Assembly (NCBI GenBank): GCA_001910725.1
Contig: MJGA01000006.1
Coordinates: 1,550,001-1,614,000 of the forward strand
Direction of reading: 5' to 3'
DNA: 64,000 nucleotides
DNA from: Phanerodontia chrysosporium
Lineage: Eukaryota > Basidiomycota > Agaricomycetes > Polyporales > Phanerochaetaceae
Below the pieces are notes generated by a model. It made no database searches, was not told the origin of the DNA, and saw nothing but the letters and a program-made list of their open reading frames with translations. Positions 37,376 through 50,865 of the stretch are shown here, one piece after another (the first letter of the stretch is position 1; each line of letters begins with the position of its first letter). A program made the position numbers and the translations under genes.

Positions 37376-37457
37376 GGAAATGTCGAGCGACCGGGCAGAT
37401 CAGCGGACGTCATACATGGCGGGGCGCCCATCCCGGCCTCTGTTCCCGACCACCACC
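37376..37457. promoter_or_regulatory. Very short divergent promoter (82 bp)
   Basis: Only 82 bp separate the DUF3605 ATG (-) from the preferred ATG (+) of the next gene. An in-frame plus-strand ATG at 37374 even overlaps the minus-strand ATG. Transcripts of the two genes probably have overlapping 5' ends. Confidence 0.45.
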
Positions 37458-38717
37458 ATGCCGCCGCGCAGACAGCAGCCGCAGCCACAGCGGACGCAAC
37501 CTGCAAGGAAGTATGAGCCGCCTGCGAAGAGGCGCATGGACCTCATCGCCTCGGTCAGTCGCAGCAGTGGTCTGGAGAAGGACGGAGACGCGTGAGTAGC
37601 CTCTCCGTTATCGGCGAGGATTGCTTGTGATATGCCTTAGATTGCCAGGCTGAGGGACTTCAAGCTACAAGAGGAATACCGCGGGTTTATACAAGAGAAG
37701 GTTTGTTGCATAGAAGCTGACATACGGATCTTTCACAGTAATCTTGTGTATTCCCTCAGGTCGACGAATATTGGATGCGTTACCCTATGGTACATGCTCC
37801 AAAAGATTCCAAGCACCGGGATGAGATGAGAGGAAACATTTGCATCCTTTTTCGTGCGTACATCACAATCACATGGCATTACATATCGTCCAACTGATTT
37901 GCTCTCAGGTAAACTGCGCGAGGGTATCCTGTCCACAAAGCGAAACGACACATTCGCTCTCGAAGGCAAGTGTTCCAGAATGCGGCGACACTTGTCAGGC
38001 GTATTGACCCAGCCATGACCAGTCTACGAGACGTCGATGTACCTCTCGATCCTCTTCTCCTCGCCGAAAGATACGGCTGCTGCCATATCGCATCTTATTC
38101 CCGGCATGTACCAGAGTCGTCCTCGCCCGCCAGCAACATCATCGATGGCGGTTATCACCTCATTGCTGTACTTCCTTGTCGCGGCTTACCCATCTCAGAG
38201 CCGATTTTCCGAACACTGGGACTCGATACCGAGAAGTTACGTTTCACAAGAGGCGAAATCATGGCTCCGTGATTTGACTCGCGCTCTTCGACAACATAAC
38301 TACGCAAGACTGGAGCGGCTCACAAGTCGGGAGGCGGTAGGAGCGGCAGTAGGCGTTGACGAGGCGCAACCCCGAACCCCGCAACAGACGAAGCCTGGTA
38401 CCTCGTCTGATCTTGCCATGGAGGCTCTCTGCAACCTCTTGGACTCGTTACGTTCACGCGCTAGAGACGCAACCTGGGCGATCCTTCGGAGCGCCTATCG
38501 AGAGCTGTCCTGTCCGAAAGCAAGCGATGTCGCTGGGTCGACATTCACTCGAGATTGGCTTCTTCGCTCTCTGCTCCTGCGTAGTGTATCCCTCCAAGGC
38601 GACATGGACGACGATGTCTTGCTGGAAACATGGATCAAAGAACGAGTCGAGCGCGCAGAACTGAGGGCTAAAGAAGGTGTCGAAGGACGGTGGATTGTCT
38701 GCAAAGTCAAGACATGA
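37458..38717 (+). CDS. SAC3/THP3-like helical protein
   Basis: Not firmly identified. The central segment LFRKLREGILSTKRNDTFALEVYETSMYL resembles the helical core of SAC3/GANP proteins (quoted here only as RKLREGILST and FALEVYETSMYL), which serve mRNA export and splicing complexes. Around it are a Gln/Pro/Arg N-terminus (MPPRRQQPQPQRTQ), LRDFKLQEEYRGFIQEKV, HLIPGMYQ, SWLRDLTRALRQHNYARLERL and a C-terminal helical part ending EGVEGRWIVCKVKT. The ATG at 37458 has a good context (ACCACCATGCC); upstream ATGs at 37374 and 37430 are alternatives. The intron at 37966-38022 uses a GC donor (AAG|GCAAGT) and is needed to build LEVYETS. Frame is otherwise intact. Confidence 0.6.
37966..38022 (+). other. 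GC-AG intron
   Basis: Donor GAAG|GCAAGT and acceptor GACCAG|TCT, 57 nt. No nearby GT donor restores the FALEVYETSMYL frame. The extended donor matches the known GC-AG consensus. Confidence 0.7.
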
Positions 38718-39180
38718 ATAGTACCTAGGTGCGCACCATAGTCTGGCTGGGGATGGTTGACATTCTAATCGACCTTCTGCTTCAGGCCCGATTGAGACCC
38801 ATTCACGATCCACGATCCCATGCAGCTGCAGTGGGCTATATCGCGATTTGTACTCTAGCCTGTGACAGTGTACCGACCCAGTCATGTCATACTGCGGTAT
38901 TTGTTGCCGCCACGTACGGCAGGGCACTGAGCATGTACTAATGAGATGGACGCACTCATTGTACTGTGGTTTAGGTGTCTTGTTCCGTATCCATATTGTC
39001 CACAATGATCCGGAGGTCGAAGTATTGACTGCGAAGCTTTGAAGATATGAAGGTGGACAGATCGGCGACGTGTGATCTCCTTCCGTGTTGTGCGCCTCCA
39101 TTGCCATTCCAGGTGTGGGCCAGCCAGCGAACTCTTTCCCCTCCCCCATGTCCTCGCTCCCTTGACTCCGTTCAGCGAGA
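38718..39180. other. Intergenic region
   Basis: About 460 bp, presumably the promoter of the homeodomain gene. No coding pattern recognised. Confidence 0.5.
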
Positions 39181-40493
39181 ATGGCGAGTCCGCAAGACCT
39201 GTCGTACGATCTCGAGTGGGACGCCGTCGCACCTCCTAGCTACAACAGGACTGTGGCAAACAAAGCGCAGCTCTCCGTCCTCGAAACCCTCCATCAACGC
39301 TCCCTCGGACGCGCCACGAAGGACGACATCTTGCGTGCGTCAGACCAGACAGGACTGTGTGTACATCCCTGCTGTTTGTTTATGACTCTTTTAAACAGCT
39401 TGGGCTCCAGTGAAGTCAAGTGGATACGCAAATGGCTCAGCCGCCGCCGCTGTCGCGACAAGTCTCGCACGTCCAGCGCAAGCGAAGTCTCTCTCTCGGA
39501 CTCGTCTTACTTGGATCTTGGCAGATCATCTACTAGTTCCATCCTGCCTCATTTCGACTACCTGCTTTCGACGACGGCACCTGGCTCGGCTCCGGCCCGT
39601 CCTGCGTATATGCGTGCGATCTCTGCACCGACCCTGCTCACGACCCCCGCATACAGTCACTACGAGCGTCCGCCACTCTTCACGCGGGCGTCGGGCTCGC
39701 CGCAGACTCCTTATGACCGCCCCGCAACTGCCCCACATCTTCTTGGCTGCTCTCCTGCCGACTTCGCGTTGCCGCCGCCAATGGACACGACATTGGCGCC
39801 CCAAGCTCATGCCGCGTCTCCGAGTCTACCAGCTGGAAGCGTTCTGAGTGTCGGGACCCTGCCTCGGAGGGAATATCAACCTTACGATATATCTTCCGCT
39901 AGTGATGACCTCGAGCAAACTCGACTGTCCTTCGACGCCCAGGGGGCTTTCCAGCACGCTCTCTTTGCCGGATACGAATCTCGGGACCTTTCGCTGACGC
40001 CCATGCAAGCGGACATGCTCTCTGCTCTGGGACTCGAGCTAGACGCGGCCCCGTCGTCCGACGCTTTCGCTGCTTTGCGGGAAGACGTTTTCGAGCAACG
40101 CGTGCCTGTGCCTGTGCAGCCTTGTCCTGTGTTCTTCCGGGTGCGTCTGGCGGATTTGGGTACGTTGGCTCCGGGGAATAGAGAATACGCTGCGACTGCC
40201 GATGGAGTGCGAGAGGCCAGGCATGACTCGCTATCGCCTGGTGCGTGTGTACTCTAGCTCCTGGTCAGGTTCTGCCTAACCGGCGCTCTATAGTTCCAGA
40301 GCTGGCGCCCGCAGAGAACGCCACTCACTTCAGCGAACCGGATCAGTACGTTGTCGTCGAAGCCGAGGAAGACGATGAAGACGAAGTTCCGACCCCTACT
40401 CACGAGGATAAGTCTTTCGTCTTGCAGCAGCCGGCTCCACGCAAGGTATCGCCAGCACCATTGGATGATTTCGAAGGCATTGTTATTGTATAA
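39181..40493 (+). CDS. Divergent homeodomain-type transcription factor
   Basis: Residues about 25-85 read as a homeodomain: KAQLSVLETLHQRS (helix 1), ATKDDILRASDQTGL (helix 2), then after an intron at about 39358-39404 SSEVKWIRKWLSRRRCRDK (recognition helix). The conserved Trp of helix 3 and the trailing basic run are present. However the usual Phe and the nearly invariant Asn of WFxNxR are not: the segment is WLSRRR. The rest is long, Ser/Pro/Tyr-rich and probably disordered. A second intron (about 40240-40293) leads to an acidic exon (VVVEAEEDDEDEVP) and the end DDFEGIVIV, which resembles a SUMO-interacting motif. The single long frame has no break. Fungal homeodomain factors control mating or development; which one applies here is unknown. 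Confidence 0.68.
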
Positions 40494-40632
40494 TAAGGAG
40501 TTAAAAAGTGATTTGAATTTGGCTTCAAATAGTGGTATCTATAGTACGGTCCGTTGTCCGCGCAGTCTCGATGGGGTCGTCGCTATACTGGAGTTGTACA
40601 CATCACTGTCCGCTCATTCTTCTAATGCGTGC

Positions 40633-42429
40633 TCAATAGCCCTTGACGCCATCGCCGAGACGCTGCCCAAGCCAGTAGCGATAGATTTGCTTGCCCGAGG
40701 CGGCCCACAGCGTCCACCCGTTTGCAGCTGCGCCTCCGCCGCCTCCACCCTCGGTGACACACAGAGCGGTAACGGGATCGCAGAAGGTGTGTCGCAGAAG
40801 GTGCGAGTGGTCCTTGTCTGCAAGCGGCGCTGGCGCGGCGGGCGGAAGCACGGGCTCTCCGCTCTGCAGCGCCCACGCCCGCACGCGGTTGTCCTGCCCT
40901 GCCGCAAAGACGAGGGACGCACACGGCGAGAGCGCGATGCCCTGTGTACTTCGTGAGCGGGCGGTGCGCCTTGGTGTGGCAGGCGCAGACGTACCAGCCG
41001 TGGGTTGTACGCGTTGACGTGCCCGTGGTACTCGACCAATGGCTCTGTCCGGCGCGCGAAGCGGAGATCGAGCAGCTCGAGCTGGAAAGACCCTCATCAG
41101 CAGAAACTCAAAACACATGTCGTCGTAGGGGTGCCTCACGTCGCCTTTGATCGTGCTCACGAGCAGCTCCGTCCCGCGCACGACGTCGAGATGCGTGACC
41201 GAGCGCGTGTCCGCGCGGAACCGCCCGCCGAAGAGCTCCTGGCCCTTCTGCCGTGTGTTGAGGCGCTTGTCGAAGCACTGGATCGCGCCGTTGCGCGCGC
41301 CAGTGTACACAAGATGCTGCGAACGGACACAATGAGAGGGCTGCGTGTAATCAGGCGAGAGCGAGCCGCACCTCGGACTGGTACACGGCGAGCACGTCGC
41401 TGCCCGTCGGAGCACATCGAAGCTCCACCCAGCTTGGATGTCCGAGAGAAGGATCCCGCGCCGTGCCGAACCTTATTGTGTGCGGTTGTCAGAAATGGAT
41501 CGAGGATAAGGAAGCGACCCTACCGAGCACAAGGCTCTTGCCGTAGAGATGTGCAGTCTGTACGTCATGGCACCGGTGTTCGCCGATGGTGATTATGTTC
41601 CAAATCCTGTCCAAGAACATAAGGCTGAAAGTTTTGTTCAAAAGCCGCTATACGTACTCTGCACTTTCAGCAATATTTTCTACCGCGATCTTGCTCGAGG
41701 CCCGAACGAAACTGCCCTGTCCAATGAGACGCTTCAGACGAGCATGTGAATGAAGGGCACACTAAGACTCACAGTCTGTGCGTTTCCGAACGACATACCG
41801 CTGTTACGTCTGACCCCAGATATAGCTCTCTTGATCCTCCATAAGGATATCCTCGCTTATCCGTAGTGTACGTCTGCAGCCACCCGCCCTTGTCGCCTGT
41901 CGATGCAACAAAGGACCCGTCTGGTTGGACCGCCACCTAGGCATCGGGATATCCATCAGCTATAGCAGCATTGACAATACATTCGGAGCCTACATCCATG
42001 GACGAGAACATGAAGTCTCCGTGCCAAAACGGCTTGCCCTCGGACAGCGCGGCCAAGCTGTGAGTCATGACTTTGCTTTGCGCGTTCGCTGGTCAGCACC
42101 GTGGCTGCGTGAGCCACGTTGAGTTGCACTCACTGCGTTTGCGCCCGTAATGCAGCATAATCTGGAGCCATACGCAGCCCTTGCCCTACAAGCCCTCGGC
42201 CAGCCCAGCTACCAGGAACCTCCACTTTGCGGCGTTTTCGCGGCGGAGCAGGTGCATTCGTGTGAGAGTCTACGTTTGTACCGGTTGCTTGAGCTGTCTG
42301 TGCCCTTTGCGTGCCCGAGCGGCTCGAGTTGCTTGGCCCGGCGTGGCTCTGCGCAGCTGGCCGTGCTGAGAGGGGGAAGTAGCGTTTGCGCTCCTCGTCC
42401 CAGTACAGCCCGGGAAGATCGCGAGGCAT
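40633..42429 (-). CDS. DCAF4/WDR21-like WD40-repeat protein
   Basis: Likely a substrate receptor for a CUL4-DDB1 ubiquitin ligase, inferred from family. The N-terminus MPRDLPGLYWDEERKRYFPL is the family signature. A basic stretch APPRKRRKVEVPG follows. WD40 blades are visible as VAVQPDGSFVASTGDKGGW, HLVYTGARNGAIQCFDKR, ELLVSTIKGD joined over an intron to LELLDLRFARR, LVEYHGHVNAYNPRLG, IALSPCASLVFAAGQDNRVRAW (given as IALSPCASLVFAAG and QDNRVRAW) and WAASGKQIYRYWLGQ. Five or more introns; the one between STIKGD and LELLDLR (58 nt) removes what would otherwise look like a frame error. The middle exons around 41.5-42.1 kb are less certain. It is convergent with the homeodomain gene, 139 bp apart. 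Confidence 0.78.
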
Positions 42430-43068
42430 AGTGTGAGAGTCTCTCTTGGGTACGATACTTGGTGAGGAGCGGGAGAGGAGAAGGCAGAAAGTCAGGGAGC
42501 GATGAGATGGAAGAGCACAAAGCGCCACTTGAATCGAGAGCACTCCTCATCAAGGCACGTGCCTGACGCCACGAAGTCGTCGCCAATCAGAAGAGCATTG
42601 ATGGGAAAGTACACAATTTCTGCGAAGTCAACGCGGTACGTGTTTAGTTTACCGCGTATTACATCCACGGTAGTGCCCAAACATATGTGGCTATAAAGAG
42701 ACGTTGCACCTGAGTGGCCAATCTCGGCCGCGTCCCAGTGGTCACATAGCTCGAGCAAACCTTACAGAGGGTCGGATGACTTCAGAGCTTGACATCTATA
42801 TGTCTTTCCCGATTACTGAAGGTTTTTCACTCGCGGAAACGGGGTGACGGATGTGTGCGGCAAAGGCCACGGTCCAAGTCGCGGCGGCAAAGCGGCAGGC
42901 AGCAGCCAGCGCTAACTTTCAGTCGTATCATGGGTAAGGCTGAAGTTCGTCTCTTGATACGCAAGAAGAATAGGTAGATATAGATAGATTGGAGCAAAAG
43001 TCATTGTGGCAAAGTCCTTGATATGTAGCATTTTAAGCAGAGCGGCAATCTGCCTGCGCGCCTGCACT
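42430..43068. other. Intergenic region
   Basis: About 640 bp. A TATA-like CTATAAAG at about 42691 lies on the plus strand but points to no gene. Nothing else seen. Confidence 0.45.
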
Positions 43069-43939
43069 CTACTCGGAGGACTTCTCCGTGCTGGGAACGG
43101 TGCTCTCGTCAGAGCTGAGCTTCGCGTCCTTCTTGTCCTCCTCGCCGACCGCAGCGTCAACCTGTGCGGAAGTGTTCGGATCCAGGCCAGACTGCTCCCG
43201 AACTATCAGCCGTTGTCTATCGCGGGAGCAAGGATACGTACGGTCGCGCGCTCGCGGGCACCGCCAATGTCACGGGGAGTCTTGTGCGAGGTCTCGAGCG
43301 CAGAGGTGTCGTCCTTGTGCTCGGTATCGGCGTGCTGCGCGACGCTCGCATCGAAGCCGGTGCCCTGCGCGGCCTCGTTCGTCTCAGACTGAGCACGCTT
43401 TGAGGTCTCCTCCTCGGCGTATTCAGCGACCTTGGCAGAGTCGTCGTTCGCGGAAGGCGTCGCGCTGGCCTCATCGTTGGCAGCACCCTGTGCGCCGTCA
43501 GCTATGCAGCTCCTGACCGCGCCGAAGGTCCGGAGCGTACCTCTGGCTCGGGGATAGGAGCACGCGCAGGGTCGGGAACGATGTGCTTCGGCAGAGCAGC
43601 CTCCTTGGCTTCGTGTGCCTTCTTCTGGCCTGGTGGCGAGACGAGGTACGCAAACTAGAACAGCTCGCGTGAGTACACATAGGGAGCCTGCACGGAAATA
43701 AGACGCACGGCGGGACCGAAGACAAGGGCAGAGCCAATCTACGCGAAAGACGTATATCTCAGTACCACGCATCACTGCACGTAACGCTCTGTGCGACATA
43801 CTATCCATGGCTTGTCGCTCGAGACGTGCGCCCCGTGAGGAGCGGTGCTCATGGCGCGGCGGCCGACGTTGCGGCCCGCGACACGAGCAGCTGGCCGAGC
43901 GACCTTGAAGAGGAGTGCACGCGGGATCTGGAAGGACAT
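43069..43939 (-). CDS. Predicted mitochondrial membrane protein with acidic tail
   Basis: No named family recognised. The N-terminus MSFQIPRALLFKVARPAARV continuing into RNVGRRAMSTA is a typical matrix-targeting presequence. After HVSSDKPW an intron leads to a hydrophobic segment IGSALVFGPA, and a second intron to FAYLVSPPGQKKAHE, together one membrane span. The remainder is polar and acidic (NDDSAKVAEYAEEE, HADTEHKDDTS) with a last exon rich in Asp, Glu and Ser ending STEKSSE at the stop 43069-43071. All exons join in frame. An upstream in-frame extension exists but the ATG at 43939 gives the best presequence. Role unknown; single-span inner-membrane placement is inference. Confidence 0.66.
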
Positions 43940-44124
43940 GGCTTGCAACGTAGTAGGAGTGTGGGGTAGAAGTGGGAGGAGTCGGTGGACCTGGCACTTC
44001 GTTCGTCTCTCGCTGAGCGGCGATTTCGGCGTCCTTTTCGCGGAACGAACCGGTCCAAATGACGTATCCTTTTGCATTCAATTGACATAATAAATATAAT
44101 GCTATTCTAAGAATGTGATGGTAA

Positions 44125-44215
44125 GCCCGCCTAGCTCAATCGGATAGAGCGTGAGACTTTTAAGTCCAATGCGGGCGTTATCTCAAGGCTGCGGGTTCGA
44201 CCCCCGCGGTGGGCT
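44125..44215 (+). tRNA. tRNA-Lys (anticodon TTT) with 17-nt intron
   Basis: Acceptor stem GCCCGCC (44125-44131) pairs with GGTGGGC (44208-44214). Other signals: A-box TAGCTCAATCGG, anticodon stem TGAGA/TCTCA, loop C-T-TTT-A-A with anticodon TTT at 44159-44161, and B-box GGGTTCGACCC. The intron 44163-44179 sits one base after the anticodon, the canonical place; mature length is 74 nt before CCA. Confidence 0.95.
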
Positions 44216-44644
44216 AGTGTTGTTCATTTTTTGCTTTGGTGACCGAAGCGGACTCGCTCACTGGCTCAGAACTAACGAGAATGTTTTTGATCAGTGTTAC
44301 TTGTGCTCTCGACAATTGAAGGGGTTGCAGAAGTTCCTCACAATGGTGCAACAAACATGTCCTCAGGGCAACGGGTCCGCAGGGGGATATTTCTGGTGGG
44401 GTCTGGCTTGACTTACAACTGACATTGCACCAGGCTCGGCATTATAGAGAAGTATACTGGCTCGTTCCGCCTGTCACTTTAGTTACATACCTGGGCAAGT
44501 GTTTTGAATATTGAGACTACTGGGAAAAGCCCCTTGACACAGAAACGATACAAATATTTGGTTCGAAAATTGCGCTTTGCGATAATATACATGGTAATTT
44601 GAATTAGAGAACGAGGACACTAAGTCATGCCTTTACTGTAACTC
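44216..44644. other. Intergenic region
   Basis: About 430 AT-richer bases between the tRNA and the 3' end of the repeat-protein gene. No gene seen. Confidence 0.5.
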
Positions 44645-47325
<2,681 letters not shown>

Positions 47326-48965
47326 CGTGGAGATGAGTGATGCTGCGCGGCGAGCGGGTGTTCGTGTAGTTGCGATGTGGACATTTCGCGGGCATTTCTT
47401 CGTCTTTTATCGGCGCCCCGAGTTCTGCACCCAGTCGATCGGTGGAGACACAGCGAGCCTAATGAAGGACATCCGCTCGCGATGTCGGTGAGTGCCTGGG
47501 CGTGCACCACATCCGTAAGGGTGAGTTCACAGGCACACGGTGCGATGGATATTTTGCGACGGAGCCAAGCGTACCGTCGACCGCAAGCGGTAGCGGTACA
47601 ATATTCACGGTTTATCGCAGCGCCGGGTGCATTCAACGTTGCTTGTGTTCTTGAGAAGGTCGCTGAAGGCCGCCACTTGGCTCGTCAGCGTGGCCCGCAG
47701 CCCAGATTGAGATGCACGACTATTTAGCGGTTCGTGTGTCTCGCACAGCTGTCTAAGGAGGACTAGTTATGCGCAGAGCTATGAGGACAGCATGACGCAG
47801 AACGAAATTGGAAGGTACTCACCTCAAGTGTCTCTACGATCGACCCAGTAGCGGATACCTCGCCGGAGTAAGTCTGGGAGGGGGTGGACGTCGTGAGTGG
47901 CTCGTCATTGGATATCGGGTCCAGAAAGACTCGGATACTGCATCTCCACACCAAGAAAACAACGTAAGGCCACACGGGAGTAAGTGGCGTCGACACAAGA
48001 GGCGGTCGGCTTTGCGATCGAATTAGCGCGGAGCACTTGTGCGGATGCGGGAACACCGTAGCGGACGTCGTGGTAAGTAGAGCGATAGCAGCCGAGCTGG
48101 AACGGATACCGCGAATTAGGCTGCAATCGGGGGTGTATGCTGAGATGATGACGCTCGGTTAGCAGCCTGAAGACCTGCTCCCCGTCCGCATATGCGGGGC
48201 GCCAGCGCAGGTGTACCCATTCGTTTAACTTCTCCGCGCGACCTGTTCACATATTATTCCATATGCTAGGGCTGGCCTCACTGACGCGTGAAAGAGGAAC
48301 GTTAAAGACTGGCCATTTCGGCGCTCAGCGGACACACGGGCGCAGCCGAGCTGAGCTGTGCACGGAGCCCTTTCTGGCTGAGGCTGATCCTCGTGGACTG
48401 AGGTAATGATCTGCATGTCGCGCATATCCAGTCCTCGAGATCTATCACGTACTGTGCAAGCAGAGCATTCGTCAGCGACTACGGACAAGTGAGCGGGTTA
48501 GGGCGTACTTGGGTTGGGCATGGTGCCTCATGCCCGGCCTCTGCGCAGACGCTGCGAGCTGGGCTATGTCGAGCATGGAGCTGCGCGTGCCGAGGCCAAG
48601 TGTATGCTCAACATTTCAAAACACGGCCGCCCGTCGTTGTCATGAGAGCGTCGCGGTCGAGGAGGCCATGGAAAGGTGCAGGTTGGCCAGCGAAAGCAGA
48701 GGTCATCACGTCGACAGAATTTATGCGGTCAATATCGTGGATATATTCGCGACGGCGACGAGGACGGCTGCGGGATTGGGGACGAGAGCGTTCGGACTGC
48801 GCGCCGCATGCGCCGCCTCCGGTGTCCAATCGGGGTGGCAATCGCCGAGCCATCGTGATACGGGCTATAATATGTGCAACGTCCCTTTCGCCCAAACTCG
48901 TCACTCAAACTCACCGCCAGCACCTCGTCTCCTTGTCCCTCGTCCTCGCACGACATCCACTCACC
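47326..48965. other. Long intergenic region (1.6 kb)
   Basis: Upstream of both the repeat-protein gene (-) and cofilin (+). Minus-strand frame 47763-48056 has one hydrophobic stretch (WPYVVFLVWRC) but no ATG and no family. GC-rich frames at 48.5-49.0 kb look random. Confidence 0.45.
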
Positions 48966-49559
48966 ATGGTGCGCACCGCCCCTAGCCTCCGCTGACGCAC
49001 TCGTCGCACTCACGCGGCCCCTCCCCGCCCGCAGTCCAGCGGCGTCAACGTCTCCGATGACTGCATCAACAGCTACCAGGACCTCATGAAGAGGAAGCAC
49101 AAATACGTCGTCTACGGCCTCAACCCCCAGTTCACCGAGATCGTTGTCCTCAAGACCTCCCAGGACCCAGACTACGAGGCCTTCCTCAAGGAGTTCCCCA
49201 ACGACCAGTGCAGATGGGCGGTCTACGACCTCGAATATGATGTCGAGGACGGTGGCAAGAGGAACAAGGTCATGTTCGTCTACTGGTGCGTAATCGTCCT
49301 CTTTCCCCTCGCGCAATACCTGGCTCATCGGCCGACGCCACGCAGGTCGCCTGGCCAGTCCTCTATCAAGCAGCGCATGGTCTACTCCGCGTCGAACAAC
49401 GCTCTGAAGGGCCGTCTTGGTATCGCCCTCGAGATCCAGGGCAACGATGAGGGCGATTTGGAATTCGCGAACGGTACGCTTCCGCTTTCGTGCTCTCCCG
49501 GCCGTCGTCTGACACGCGACTTCACAGTGCTCGAGAAGGCGAAGCGCAACTCCCGGTAA
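48966..49559 (+). CDS. COF1: Cofilin / actin-depolymerising factor
   Basis: Binds and severs actin filaments in the cytoplasm. Exon 1 is the ATG alone (48966-48968); splicing joins it to SSGVNVSDDCINSYQDL, giving the usual cofilin start M-SSGVxVxDxC. Then KYVVYGLNPQFTEIVVLK, DPDYEAFLKEFPNDQCRWAVYDLEYD (shown as AFLKEFPNDQCRW and VYDLEYD), NKVMFVYW, and after the second intron SIKQRMVYSASNNALKG and GIALEIQGND. The third intron gives VLEKAKRNSR at the C-terminus. The length, about 140 residues, matches the family. Actin-binding long helix (IKQRMVYSASNNALK) is intact. All junctions are in frame. Gene symbol follows yeast usage. Confidence 0.95.
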
Positions 49560-49883
49560 AGGGATCCCCTAATTGGTTATTACCCTCTCCGCTACCTTAC
49601 TCTTATCACTCCATACTCTCTACGAACGCTTTCCTGGCTGGTATTATCGATATCAACATTGTAGAGATGCGGTACGATGGCCGATTGTAAACATCAATAA
49701 TCCAAATGAATTACACGTGGAAACCTGGACGATGGCCCTTCGTGGCAGTGTGCGATACGTGCAGTCGAGTCGTGCAACCAGAACGTGCCAAATCATTAGT
49801 GCGAGTATCCAAACGACAGTGATGTACACGAAGTCCCGAAAAGATTAACCATGAAATATACTCTATCCAGTGCAATGACCTGC
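49560..49883. other. Convergent intergenic region
   Basis: About 320 bp between the cofilin and Mob2 stops. Nothing specific seen. Confidence 0.5.
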
Positions 49884-50865
49884 TCAGGCCTCGAGAATAC
49901 CGACCTCCTTCCACCTCTCCCAAAGCGCGCCAACCGCGACCAGCTGCCCTGGCTGGCCCTTGATATCCTTGACGTCCAGGAGCTCGTACTCCTTTCCGAA
50001 GGCGAGGAAGTGTGCGAACAGCGAGTTGAAGTGCGGCTCCGAGCGGAGATGCAGGATCTGCGGGTAGTGCGCGTGGTATAGGTGCGCGAACACACGGAGC
50101 AGTTGCCGGTAGACGTGCTTCACGGTCGAAGGGAACGTCGGCGCAAAGTCTTTGCCTGTGTAGAGCTCGGTCGGCTGTCACGAGAGCAGGGCGCTGGAGG
50201 ACATACCTGACTTTGTGGGGAACGTGTTCTCATCGTCTAGGAGATTCTGGACCCAGGTCATCACGTAGTCAATGTACGTCGGTGCCGGGAGCTGCACGCT
50301 CTTGCGATCTTGGTTTATCCAAGTGTAGTTCAATCTACGCGACACGGCGGGTGAGCGAAAACTGAGCAACCGACGAAAAGGATGCATCACGTACGCTGGC
50401 CAGCAGACATTGTCGGACACGAGTTCTGGGTGCAGCACTCCGCGAGCACACCATAGAACAGGTTCAGATTTTGGTAGAAGTCGAAGACTGAGATGGTGAG
50501 GGTGAGCGTCAGGACAGCAGCTCGTCAGGCAGAAGACACGTCACGCACTATTCACGGCGACCCACTCCATGATGTCCGTGTACTTGGGCTGCATCACGAT
50601 CGTCTTGAAGTTGCCCTTCACGAGCGCGGCGTCGACGAATGGGCTGCACAGGAAGAGCGGCTTCTGCGGGGTGCCGCTCTGCGTGTCGCCCTCCGGCGGG
50701 GCCTGGGCATCGGCAGGGAACGTCGCAGACGTCGGCGTCGTAGCACGCTTTGGAGGGCGCGGGGCCCGTTGCATGGACCGTCTGTGAGGATAGGGTGTGC
50801 TGTCAGCAAGATGCTAGGTGTGACGGACGGGTTGCAGCGCACCCGATAGAGTTGAAGAAGGACAT
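49884..50865 (-). CDS. Mob1/phocein family protein, Mob2-like
   Basis: Mob proteins activate NDR/LATS kinases; the Mob2 branch partners Cbk1 in the RAM polarity pathway. The first exon encodes MSFFNSIG; after an intron the N-terminal basic/Pro stretch RSMQRAPRPPKRATTP follows. Core: KPLFLCSPFVDAALVKG, WVAVNVFDFYQNLNLFYG, the zinc-site segment LAECCTQNSCPTMSAG, LNYTWINQDRKSVQLPAP, YIDYVMTWVQNLLDDE, FPTKSGKDFAPTFPSTVKHVYRQL (given as KSGKDFAPTF and STVKHVYRQL) with the second pair of zinc ligands HLYHAHYPQI, and EPHFNSLFAHFLAF. It ends KEVGILEA. MSAG and PxLNYTW join only if one base is missing at ~50398-50402. Mob2 rather than Mob1 is suggested by the MSFFNSIG start; moderate certainty. Confidence 0.88.

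Noticed and set aside
41090..41160. Frameshift suspected in the DCAF4-like gene
   Set aside because: A 58-nt intron with a GTGAGG donor and TTCCAG acceptor joins STIKGD to LELLDLRFARR in frame.
48489..48995. 168-codon plus-strand frame before cofilin
   Set aside because: GC-driven open frame with random composition that runs through the cofilin ATG and its first intron.
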